From assembly GCA_937969105.1 (NCBI GenBank), contig CALBUZ010000135.1, positions 1 to 42,353 of the forward strand: DNA of 42,353 bases, in the 5' to 3' direction. The number at the start of each line of letters is the position of its first letter. The stretch's first letter is position 1. Below the pieces are notes generated by a model that saw nothing but the letters and a program-made list of their open reading frames with translations, ran no database searches and was not told the DNA's origin. Source of the stretch: an uncultured Collinsella sp. GTDB taxonomy: Bacteria; Actinomycetota; Coriobacteriia; Coriobacteriales; Coriobacteriaceae. Below are positions 24,283-32,408 of this stretch, piece after piece. A program made the position numbers and the translations under genes.

Positions 24283-24447
24283 ACGAGGTGAGATATCAGT
24301 CTTCGTCAACCCGCAGGATAGCAGGGTTATTCACCATGGCTAGTCAAACGTTTTAGCGTTAATAAAACCCGAAATCAGTAGGTAATCGCCGCGAAATAAA
24401 TGATTGAAAATCGGCAAATCATGTATACCAGTTGTTTAGAAGCGCGT

Positions 24448-26394
24448 TTAGTTTTCGGAACGGCTGGCCGATGCCTGGGCGCGCTCGGCATTCCATGCGA
24501 CAAGTGCCTCGTGGACCGCTTTGGCGACATCGGCCGGAACGCCTCGAACTTCCGCAATCTCCTGCTCGCTTGCCGCGCGCAAGCGCTTCATCGAGCCAAA
24601 ATGGCGCATGATGGCACGTTTTCTAGTGGGTCCCACGCCCGGAACGTCGTCAAGCACCGAAACCGTCATAGCCTTATCGCGCAACTCGCGGTGGAACGTA
24701 ATCGCAAATCGGTGGGATTCATCGCGAACCTGCTTGATCAGGTAAAGCGAAGCGGAGCCGGTCGGCAGCACGACGGGAGTCTCGTCCCACGGCACGAAAA
24801 CTTCCTCATCGGCCTTTGCCAAGCCACAAACTGGTATATCGAGGCCAAGCGCCTCAAGTTGCTTAATTGCAGCGGTCAATTGCGGCTTGCCGCCATCGAC
24901 AACGAGCAAATCGGGGCGCGAGCCAAAGCGCTCGTCCGCCATGCGCTCGGGAGCATAGCGACGCCCCAGAACCTCGGACATCGATACGAAGTCGTTCGCC
25001 TCGTCCAATTCGGCCTGAATTTTAAAGCGACGATACTGGCCCTTGTCGGCACGGCCGTTGGTAAATACCACCATCGAAGCGACGGTAAAGGTGCCGTGCA
25101 ACGTCGAGATATCGAAACACTCGATGCGCAACGGCGGCGCAGGCAGCGCCAGCGCACTTTCGAGCTCTAGGAGCGCCTGATTGGTGCGATCGTCAGCATA
25201 CCCCGTGCGCATCATGTAGCGCATGAGGGCATGGCGCGCATTTTTGGAAGCCATATCGAGCAGGCGGTGCTTTTCGCCGCGCTGCGGCCTATGGAGATGG
25301 CAAGAGCGTTCGCGCTTGGCCGCAAGCCACTCCCCCAACGCTTCGGCATCCTCAAGCTCGACAGAGAGATTGATCTCGGCTGGAATATCGGCCGTCTCGT
25401 CGTAATAGCGCTTAAGAAAGCCCGATTGAAGCTCTTCCTCGTCGACATCCAGGCCTTTATCGAGGATGAACTCACAAGTTCGAACCGTTCGGCCCTCGCG
25501 AACGACAAAGACACAGGCGGCAGAGATAGTCTCTTCGCGATAGAAGCCGATGACGTCGATATCGACGCTTGATGGAAAAACGACCTGTTGGCGATCGTCC
25601 AGGCCCCTAATGACTTCCAGGCGACGCTTGACGCGCGCCGCACGCTCAAAATCGAGCGCCTCGGCTGCCTCCGTCATCTCGGACGTGAGCTCGTCGACGA
25701 CATCCTTGCGATGGCCCGACAAGAAACGTTCGACACGCTTGACGTTCTTGGCATAGTCGGCAGGGGAAATCGCGCCGACGCATGCGCCCGGCCCGCGCCC
25801 GACATGGTAGTCAAAGCAGGGGCGCCCGTTTTGCGCGCAAATCATATTGACGATGTCTTCTGCGCCCTTATGAGATTCGACGATGCGGCGGCAGCGGCGC
25901 CATTCCGCACAGGATGCCGAGCAAATAGGAATAACCTTGCGTAGCGTATCGATGGTCTCACGCGCCGCACGGCTATCGGTATAGGGGCCAAAATAGCGCG
26001 TTCCCGGTTTATGACGCTCTCGCGTGTATTTAATAGCCGGAAACAAGTCGCTCTTGGTAATGGCGATAAAGGGATAGCTTTTATCATCTTTGAGATCGAC
26101 GTTAAAGTACGGATGGTACTGGCCAATCAGATTGCGCTCGAGCACCAATGCCTCGTGCTCGGTCTCCACCACGATATAGTCGAAGCTCGCCACCAGCTGC
26201 ATCATGAGCGGGATCTTTTGACGCTCGTCCTGCAGCGTCACGTATTGACGCATACGGGCACGCAAGTTTTTTGCCTTGCCCACATAGATGACATCGCCCT
26301 TGGCATCTTTCCAAAGGTAGCAGCCGGGTTGCGTGGGAACGCGCGAAACCTGTTCGGCAAGTGTTGGAATGTTGTCGTGACCTGCCACACGCAC
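24448..26394 (-). CDS. uvrC: Excinuclease ABC subunit C
   Basis: This 648-aa nuclease makes both incisions in nucleotide excision repair. Domains in order are the GIY-YIG nuclease (about 20-100: GCYLWKDAKGDVIYVGKAKN in outline), the UVR helix hairpin that binds UvrB (about 205-240), the RNase-H-like C-terminal nuclease (FDISTLHGTFTVASMV) and tandem helix-hairpin-helix DNA-binding motifs (VPGVGPTRKRAIMRHFGS). The length is normal. The start is a GTG immediately after the murJ stop; a second GTG two codons later is equally possible. It forms a ybaK-murJ-uvrC run. In many actinobacteria rapZ follows directly, but here the sialic-acid locus intervenes. Confidence 0.95.
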   Translation of the reverse strand: MRVAGHDNIPTLAEQVSRVPTQPGCYLWKDAKGDVIYVGKAKNLRARMRQYVTLQDERQKIPLMMQLVASFDYIVVETEHEALVLERNLIGQYHPYFNVDLKDDKSYPFIAITKSDLFPAIKYTRERHKPGTRYFGPYTDSRAARETIDTLRKVIPICSASCAEWRRCRRIVESHKGAEDIVNMICAQNGRPCFDYHVGRGPGACVGAISPADYAKNVKRVERFLSGHRKDVVDELTSEMTEAAEALDFERAARVKRRLEVIRGLDDRQQVVFPSSVDIDVIGFYREETISAACVFVVREGRTVRTCEFILDKGLDVDEEELQSGFLKRYYDETADIPAEINLSVELEDAEALGEWLAAKRERSCHLHRPQRGEKHRLLDMASKNARHALMRYMMRTGYADDRTNQALLELESALALPAPPLRIECFDISTLHGTFTVASMVVFTNGRADKGQYRRFKIQAELDEANDFVSMSEVLGRRYAPERMADERFGSRPDLLVVDGGKPQLTAAIKQLEALGLDIPVCGLAKADEEVFVPWDETPVVLPTGSASLYLIKQVRDESHRFAITFHRELRDKAMTVSVLDDVPGVGPTRKRAIMRHFGSMKRLRAASEQEIAEVRGVPADVAKAVHEALVAWNAERAQASASRSEN

Positions 26395-28698
26395 CTACTT
26401 GCGACGAAGCAGCGCCGAGACCTCGGGCATCTTAAAGACGAAGGCAAGGCCAAAAGTCACGGCGAGCGAGACGACGCCTGCAACACAAACGTAGCCCAGG
26501 GTAATGAGGATCGAGCTGCCAAGCATTCCGACAAAGTGCTCAAGTGCCCACATGACGCCGGCGCCCGCGGCAGCGCCCAAGCCACCGAACAACAGGCCGA
26601 AGAAACCGCCGTGCAGGATAGACTTGACCTGAAGGCCATGTAGACGACGGCGCAGCCACCACAGCGAGCATCCGACCAAGACCACGTAGTCAACGACGTA
26701 CGAAAGCGCAATTGCCGGCATACCGTAGCCCAGCACCACGCCAAACAGCAGCACCGAACCGGCCTGACCGATAGCGGAGTACAGGCAATAGCGGCTATAA
26801 GGTTTCATATCGAGCAGGGCCGAGAAGCTCTTCTGCATCAGCACGACCACGCCGTAGAGCGGCAGGGAAAGTGCCAGATAGATAAGGAACTCCGACACCA
26901 GCGCCACACCGGATTCATCGAACTTGCCGGCGCAGTAGATCATGTTGAGCGGACGGGCGAAGACGATCAGGTACATCGCAAACGGAATCAGGAAGAAGAG
27001 CATCTGGGCGACACCGCGCGAAATGCCCGTGCGGACGCTGTCGTAATCCTTCTCCTGCGCATCGTGAGAGAGTTCGGTATAGAGTGCCGTCGAAAGCGAG
27101 GCGGCGATCAGCGCATAGGGCAGCGTGTACCACAGGCGCGCATATGCGATGACGGAAGGGCCGGTCTCGGGCTGCACCACCAGCGCGGCGGCATTGGTAA
27201 TGGAGGTCGAGACAAACATGCACACCGTGGCGAGCAGCGTCGGGATACCAAGCGCAATCGTCTGTCGCAGCGCGGGGTCCTTAAAGTCGATATGGATATG
27301 AGGATGCACGCCATGCTTGCCGAGCGCGGGAATCTGGCAGGCCATCTGGACAAAGACGCCGAGGGTCGTACCGGCTGCGATCAAGATAATGCCGACCCGC
27401 TCGCCAAATTGTGCAGACACGGGAGCAAAGCCCATAAAGCTGGCGATGACGATGACATTGTTGAGAACCGGGGCAAACGTCGACCAGAAGTAGTCGCGGT
27501 GTGCGTTGAGAACACCCGAGAACACCGAGCCCAAGCCATAAAACAGAATTTGGATAGCAAAGAAGCGGAACATGAACGCAGCGGTATCCATGCTGTCGCC
27601 ATTACCCGAAAGGAACGACTGCGTCCAAATAAAGCCGGGAGCAAACACGGTGCCCAGCAGCGAGATGCCGCCCAGCACCAGAAGCAGAATACCGAGCAGG
27701 TTGCCGACATACTCGTTCGATGCCTCGCGGCCCTGCTCGCGCCTCACGCCCATATACACCGGCAAAAACGCCGTAACGAGCATGCCGCCCATCACGAGCT
27801 CGTAGAGCATGTTGGGCAGGTTGTTGGCAACCTGATAGGAGGACGAGAGCAGCGACATGCCGATGGCGGCCGCCATGGCCCACGTGCGGATAAACCCGGT
27901 GACGCGCGACACGATGGTCAGCACGGTCATGAGGCCAGCAGAACGACCAACCGTGGAGTAGTCCGAAGAACCCATATCGTCTACGTCGTCCTGAGAGTCC
28001 TCATGAACCTCATCTTGTGGCGGCAAATCGTCCACGACGGCAAAGGAGCCGGTCATCGCAAAGGGATCGTCAACCAAAACGGCGTCATCAGCAGGTGCAG
28101 CGCCATCGCTGTTCGGCATGTTGTTACCGGATACGGCATCATCATCGAATATGGCATGGTCGCCAAACACCGTGTCAACTTCTTTGGCGGCGACGGTTCG
28201 GGCAGAAAACGACAGAGGGTCCCAATCGTCATCACCGTCGATGGCCACGCCCTCGACGGGATCGGTCGAACCAAGCGGCGACCATTCGTCATCCGAAAGA
28301 AGCGGCTCGTCATCATCATGAACCGCGGGCTTGGCGGAACGAGCGACAGGAGCGCTCTGCGGCGTGCTCTTTCCCTGGGCTGCCATCAAAAACACCGCCG
28401 TCTCATCGGGACGCGGCACACGGGGAGCCTCGGAGGCGACCGGCGTCACGCTGGCGCTCGATTGAGCGGCGGCCAAAAAGACAGCCGTCTCATCGGGACG
28501 AGCCGAAGAAAGAACCGTACGGGGAAGCGCCGTGCCGGCACCGGCGGCACGCAAGTACACGGCCGTCTCGCCCGGGTCGGCGGCAGCGGACCAGGCGTTT
28601 CGAATCTCGTTATCGAACGAAGCAGCCTCGGGCGCGGGCGCCTGAGGAGCCGACCCTTTTGCAAAGTGAGCTCCGCGCTTTGATTCTTCCTGCGGCAT
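26395..28698 (-). CDS. murJ: MurJ/MviN lipid II flippase with long cytoplasmic N-terminal extension
   Basis: This 767-aa protein has a MurJ-type membrane part from about residue 255 to the end (first helices LMTVLTIVSRVTGFIRTWAMAAAIG and LVMGGMLVTAFLPVYMG, in parts). It moves lipid II across the membrane for peptidoglycan synthesis. The first 250 residues are low-complexity, acidic and rich in Ala/Pro. They contain three copies of a motif ETAV(F/Y)L.AA at Thr45, Thr71 and Thr100, and two of DD.W.PL at about 137 and 157. The copies resemble the PknB target ETTSVF of GarA/OdhI, so the extension may be phosphorylated and bound by FHA proteins; this is inference. A GAGGA ribosome site precedes the ATG, and the gene begins 3 nt after ybaK. 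Confidence 0.92.
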   Translation of the reverse strand: MPQEESKRGAHFAKGSAPQAPAPEAASFDNEIRNAWSAAADPGETAVYLRAAGAGTALPRTVLSSARPDETAVFLAAAQSSASVTPVASEAPRVPRPDETAVFLMAAQGKSTPQSAPVARSAKPAVHDDDEPLLSDDEWSPLGSTDPVEGVAIDGDDDWDPLSFSARTVAAKEVDTVFGDHAIFDDDAVSGNNMPNSDGAAPADDAVLVDDPFAMTGSFAVVDDLPPQDEVHEDSQDDVDDMGSSDYSTVGRSAGLMTVLTIVSRVTGFIRTWAMAAAIGMSLLSSSYQVANNLPNMLYELVMGGMLVTAFLPVYMGVRREQGREASNEYVGNLLGILLLVLGGISLLGTVFAPGFIWTQSFLSGNGDSMDTAAFMFRFFAIQILFYGLGSVFSGVLNAHRDYFWSTFAPVLNNVIVIASFMGFAPVSAQFGERVGIILIAAGTTLGVFVQMACQIPALGKHGVHPHIHIDFKDPALRQTIALGIPTLLATVCMFVSTSITNAAALVVQPETGPSVIAYARLWYTLPYALIAASLSTALYTELSHDAQEKDYDSVRTGISRGVAQMLFFLIPFAMYLIVFARPLNMIYCAGKFDESGVALVSEFLIYLALSLPLYGVVVLMQKSFSALLDMKPYSRYCLYSAIGQAGSVLLFGVVLGYGMPAIALSYVVDYVVLVGCSLWWLRRRLHGLQVKSILHGGFFGLLFGGLGAAAGAGVMWALEHFVGMLGSSILITLGYVCVAGVVSLAVTFGLAFVFKMPEVSALLRRK

Positions 28699-28701
28699 CG
28701 C

Positions 28702-29202
28702 TCAGTCCTCTCTCGTAATCGCGGCAACCGTCGCCCCGCAAAATGCAACTAAGTCATCGGGAGCAAGCTCAAGCTGATAGCCGCGCTTGCCACCCGAGAT
28801 AAAAATGGTATCCCAAAGGACGCATGTCTCATCGATCAGCGTCCGGAAGCGCTTTTTCATACCGACCGGGCTGCAACCGCCACGGACATACCCCGTCGCG
28901 GCAAGCAAATCTTTGACATGCATCATGGTCAGCGTCTTTTCGCCTGCGGCGCGCGCGGCGGCCTTGAGGTCGAGCTCATCGGCAACGGGAATGCAGCACA
29001 CGACATGGTCGTTGGACGGCGTCGTGCAGACCAGGGTCTTAAATCCCTGACCGGGCTCCTCGCCAAGCTGCTCGGAAATCGCGACGCCCAGACCTGACGA
29101 TTCATCGCCATCGTCTTCATACGTGTGGAGAACATAGGAGATGCCGGCGCTTTCCAGCTCGCGCATCGCATTGGTTTTTGGCGTCTTAACAGCCTTTGCC
29201 AT
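28702..29202 (-). CDS. ybaK: Cys-tRNA(Pro) deacylase YbaK/EbsC
   Basis: This 166-aa protein of the YbaK family hydrolyses cysteine wrongly attached to tRNA(Pro). It contains the family core GFKTLVCTT, the segment AARAAGEKTLTMM and the signature GYVRGGCSPVGMKKRF with the downstream DET. The start at 29202 gives MAKAVKTPKTNAMREL and has a GGAAAGGA site; the longer frame adds 26 residues without support. It is the first gene of ybaK-murJ-uvrC. Confidence 0.93.
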   Translation of the reverse strand: MAKAVKTPKTNAMRELESAGISYVLHTYEDDGDESSGLGVAISEQLGEEPGQGFKTLVCTTPSNDHVVCCIPVADELDLKAAARAAGEKTLTMMHVKDLLAATGYVRGGCSPVGMKKRFRTLIDETCVLWDTIFISGGKRGYQLELAPDDLVAFCGATVAAITRED

Positions 29203-29239
29203 GGCACATCCTTTCCCTCGCAGAGCGACGCAAGGATTA

Positions 29240-29270
29240 AGTATAGGGCCAATTCCGCCGCATATGCCAA
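29240..29270 (-). promoter_or_regulatory. Possible promoter of ybaK-murJ-uvrC
   Basis: On the minus strand TTGGCA (29265-29270) and TATACT (29240-29245) are good matches to -35 and -10 boxes, but the 19-bp spacer is longer than usual. The site is 38 bp upstream of the ybaK ATG. Confidence 0.35.
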
Positions 29271-29284
29271 CTCGACACACAGAA

Positions 29285-29315
29285 GCGCCACCGAATCAGA
29301 TGGAATCGGTGGCGC
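29285..29315 (-). terminator. Terminator-like hairpin after uvrA
   Basis: A perfect 10-bp GC stem (29285-29294 with 29306-29315) with an 11-nt loop begins 20 nt past the uvrA stop. On the minus strand it is followed by TTCTGTGTGT, a weak T-tract. It probably separates uvrA from ybaK. Confidence 0.65.
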
Positions 29316-29335
29316 GTCGGTACTACAACGTCTTT

Positions 29336-32215
29336 TTACTGCGCGTCGAGCTGCGCCTGACGCTCACGGTCACGCTTGAGCAGCGGCGCCAAGAACTTGC
29401 CCGTGTAGCTCTGCGAACACGCCGCGACTTGCTCCGGCGTGCCCGAGACCACGACGGTTCCGCCGCCATTGCCGCCTTCGGGGCCCATATCGATCAGGCG
29501 GTCGGCAACCTTGATGACATCAAGGTTGTGCTCGATCACCAGAACCGTGTTGCCCGCATCGACCAGGCGCTGCAACACGTCGAGCAGCTGGCGAACATCC
29601 TCAAAATGAAGGCCGGTTGTGGGCTCGTCCAAAATGTAGAACGTCTTGCCTGTCTGACGACGATGAAGCTCCTTGGCGAGCTTCACGCGCTGCGCCTCGC
29701 CGCCCGAAAGCGTCGTAGCGGGCTGGCCCAAGCTCACGTAGCCCAGACCCACGTCATATAGGGTCTGCAGCTTGCGCTTAATCTGCGGGATATTCCCAAA
29801 GAAAGCCAGTGCTTCGGTGACACTCATGTCGAGCACGTCCGAGATCGTCTTGCCGCGGTAGGTAACCTCGAGCGTCTCGCGGTTATAACGCTTGCCGCCA
29901 CATACCTCACAGGGGACATAGATATCGGGAAGGAAGTGCATCTCGATCTTGATCTGGCCATCGCCCTTGCACGCCTCGCAGCGACCGCCGCTTACGTTAA
30001 AGGAGAAACGTCCCGGCGAGTAGCCGCGCGCCTTCGACTCCGGCGTGCTTGCAAATAGCGCACGCAGATCATCCCACAGGCCAATATAGGTCGCAGGGTT
30101 CGAACGCGGCGTGCGACCGATCGGCGACTGGTCGATATCGATTACCTTATCGATGCACTCGATGCCCTCAATCTTCTTGTACGGCCCCACGGGACGCGTC
30201 GAACGATGGATGGCATTCGTAAGCGCGGGCGCAATCGTATCGGTGACCAGGGAGCTCTTGCCCGATCCCGAAACACCGGTAACGACTGTGAGCGTACCGA
30301 ACTCAATCTTGGCGGTAACGTTTTTGAGGTTGTTAGCGCGGGCACCCGTGATCTTAAGACAGCCGCGGCCGGGCTTGCGGCGCTCATCAGGCACGCGAAT
30401 CATCCGTTTGCCGGTCAAATAGGCACCCGTCATGGAATCGGGGCACGCCATGATATCAGCAGGCGTTCCTGCGGCGACCACGTGTCCGCCGTTAACGCCC
30501 GCGCCGGGACCCATATCGATCACGTAGTCGGCAGCGCGAATAGTATCTTCGTCGTGCTCGACGACGATAACGGTATTACCGATATCGCGCAAGCGCTCGA
30601 GCGTCTTGATCAGGCGCTCGTTGTCGCGTTGATGAAGGCCGATCGACGGCTCGTCCAGAATGTACAGAACGCCCATGAGGCCGGCGCCGATCTGCGTTGC
30701 CAGGCGAATGCGCTGTGCCTCACCGCCGGAAAGCGTCGCCGAGGCGCGATCGAGCGTCAGATAGTCGAGTCCGACATCGACCAGAAAACGCAGGCGCTCC
30801 AGGATTTCCTTGACGATGCGACCGCCGATAAACTGCTGACGCTCGGTAAGCTCCAGGCCCTCAAAAAACTCGAGCGACTCACGACACGACAGGCAGCAGA
30901 CGTCGTAAATGGACTTGCCGCCCACGGTGACGGCAAGCATCTCGGGACGCAGACGAGCACCATGACAGCTCGAGCATGGCTCTTCGCGAATGTATTTCTC
31001 CAAGCGAGTCCTGGTGTTCTCGTTCGTCGTCTCGTTGTAGCGCTCGTACAGGATGTTGCGCACACCCGAGAACTTAGTGTCCCACTGGCTGCGACGCCCA
31101 TCGAGCTTTTGATAGTCGACCGAGATCTTCGTGTCGCCCATGCCATCCAAAAACGCACGACGCACCCGCGGGGGCAGGTCCTCCCATGGCGTATCGGCAC
31201 TCACCTTAAAGTGTTTGCAGACCGCGGCAAAAATCTGCGGATAATAGTTGGAATTGCCGAACAGGCTGCCAAAGACTCCGTCGGCAATCGACTTTGAGGG
31301 GTCTTCAATCAGTGCCTCGGCATCGACTGTCTTTTTAAAGCCCAGGCCGTCGCACTCGGGACATGCACCATAGGGCGCGTTGAACGAGAAATCGCGCGGC
31401 TGCAGGTCGTCGATGGAATGCCCGTGCTCCGGGCACGCCAGCGCCAGCGAATACTCCAGCAGCTCGCCCTCGGTTCCCTCGGGAGCGTCGCGGTCGGGCA
31501 GCATGTACACGCTCACGTTACCGTGCGCCAGTGCCGTCGCCTGCTCAACGGACTCGGCAATGCGACCCAGGGAGTTCTCTCGAATCACGATACGGTCAAC
31601 CACGACCTCAATGTCGTGTTTGAACTTCTTGTCCAGGTCGATAGGGTCGTCAAGCGAGCGCACCTCGCCGTCGACGCGCACACGGCTAAAGCCCTCCGCA
31701 CGCAGGTCCTCAAACAGCTTGGCGTATTCGCCCTTGCGTCCACGAACCACCGGCGCCAACACAAACGCGCGGCGGCCCTCCCCCGCCGCCAGCACCTTGT
31801 CGGCGACCTGATCGGTCGTCTGACGCTCAATGACACGACCGCACTCAGGACAGTGCGGCGTTCCCACGCGAGCAAACAGCAGACGCAGATAGTCATAAAT
31901 CTCGGTTACGGTGCCCACCGTCGAGCGTGGGTTTTTGGACGTCGTCTTCTGATCGATCGACACAGCCGGCGACAGACCGTCAATCGAGTCCAGATCGGGC
32001 TTGTCCATCTGGCCCAAAAACTGACGCGCATAGCTCGAAAGGCTCTCGACGTAACGGCGCTGGCCCTCGGCATAGATGGTATCGAACGCCAGTGAGCTCT
32101 TGCCCGATCCGGAAAGACCGGTTATGACCACGAGCTGGTCACGCGGAATGGAAACATCGATATCGCGCAGGTTATGCTCGCGCGCGCCGCGAATAACGAT
32201 AGAAGAATCAGACAT
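29336..32215 (-). CDS. uvrA: Excinuclease ABC subunit A
   Basis: This 959-aa ABC-type ATPase finds DNA damage and loads UvrB. The N-terminus IVIRGAREHNLRDIDVSIPRD is typical (in parts), with Walker A GLSGSGKSS at 33-41 and a second VTGVSGSGKSSLV in the C-terminal half. Zinc-binding pairs occur at CPEC (near GRVIERQ), at CPEH...CPEC (before DGLGFKK) and at CEAC...CEVC. Two LSGGEAQR-type signatures (TLSGGEAQRIRLA and TLSGGEAQRVKLA) are present. The length is normal. AAGGAG lies five bases before the ATG. It is transcribed away from the LtaS-like gene, with a possible LexA-like site in the shared upstream region. Confidence 0.97.
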   Translation of the reverse strand: MSDSSIVIRGAREHNLRDIDVSIPRDQLVVITGLSGSGKSSLAFDTIYAEGQRRYVESLSSYARQFLGQMDKPDLDSIDGLSPAVSIDQKTTSKNPRSTVGTVTEIYDYLRLLFARVGTPHCPECGRVIERQTTDQVADKVLAAGEGRRAFVLAPVVRGRKGEYAKLFEDLRAEGFSRVRVDGEVRSLDDPIDLDKKFKHDIEVVVDRIVIRENSLGRIAESVEQATALAHGNVSVYMLPDRDAPEGTEGELLEYSLALACPEHGHSIDDLQPRDFSFNAPYGACPECDGLGFKKTVDAEALIEDPSKSIADGVFGSLFGNSNYYPQIFAAVCKHFKVSADTPWEDLPPRVRRAFLDGMGDTKISVDYQKLDGRRSQWDTKFSGVRNILYERYNETTNENTRTRLEKYIREEPCSSCHGARLRPEMLAVTVGGKSIYDVCCLSCRESLEFFEGLELTERQQFIGGRIVKEILERLRFLVDVGLDYLTLDRASATLSGGEAQRIRLATQIGAGLMGVLYILDEPSIGLHQRDNERLIKTLERLRDIGNTVIVVEHDEDTIRAADYVIDMGPGAGVNGGHVVAAGTPADIMACPDSMTGAYLTGKRMIRVPDERRKPGRGCLKITGARANNLKNVTAKIEFGTLTVVTGVSGSGKSSLVTDTIAPALTNAIHRSTRPVGPYKKIEGIECIDKVIDIDQSPIGRTPRSNPATYIGLWDDLRALFASTPESKARGYSPGRFSFNVSGGRCEACKGDGQIKIEMHFLPDIYVPCEVCGGKRYNRETLEVTYRGKTISDVLDMSVTEALAFFGNIPQIKRKLQTLYDVGLGYVSLGQPATTLSGGEAQRVKLAKELHRRQTGKTFYILDEPTTGLHFEDVRQLLDVLQRLVDAGNTVLVIEHNLDVIKVADRLIDMGPEGGNGGGTVVVSGTPEQVAACSQSYTGKFLAPLLKRDRERQAQLDAQ

Positions 32216-32276
32216 GGAAGCTCCTTGCCTCCTACAACTTCAAATCACACTGACGATGAGTTTAGCGCACTCGACG

Positions 32277-32290
32277 CGCACAGATGTTCG
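32277..32290. promoter_or_regulatory. LexA-like site upstream of uvrA
   Basis: Read on the minus strand CGAACATCTGTGCG matches the Gram-positive/actinobacterial SOS box CGAAC-N4-GTTCG with one mismatch. It is 62 bp upstream of the uvrA start in a 193-nt divergent promoter region. About one such near-match is expected by chance in a window of this size, so support comes only from its position. Confidence 0.35.
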
Positions 32291-32358
32291 TAATACAAGA
32301 TTCGCAGACGTTTTGCTTTGCGTATCGGGTGCTTTGTTTCTCGAAATGCCGGGAAAAG

Positions 32359-32396
32359 GTTACAGTAATCTAATACTGAACTTAATTTGCTGTAAC
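32359..32396. promoter_or_regulatory. Inverted repeat at the LtaS-like gene promoter
   Basis: GTTACAG (32359-32365) and CTGTAAC (32390-32396) are exact inverted copies separated by 24 nt, ending 12 nt before the ATG. AT-rich sequence with TAATCTAATACT lies between and may include the -10 box. This arrangement suits a repressor site or a leader hairpin, but no regulator is recognised. Confidence 0.35.
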
Positions 32397-32408
32397 AGAG
32401 GAACGTCC

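Noticed and set aside
13626..24447. Integrative element or prophage carrying the nan locus
   Set aside because: There is no integrase, transposase, phage gene, tRNA or direct repeat at the ends. Only the gene order suggests insertion.
27064..28683. 539-codon plus-strand frame opposite murJ
   Set aside because: The translation is Arg/His-rich and without domain features, while the minus strand encodes a clear MurJ with membrane helices.
32076..32408. Upstream extension of the LtaS-like gene
   Set aside because: The extra 111 codons overlap the start of uvrA in antisense, and the ATG at 32409 has a good ribosome site followed by a normal membrane-protein N-terminus.
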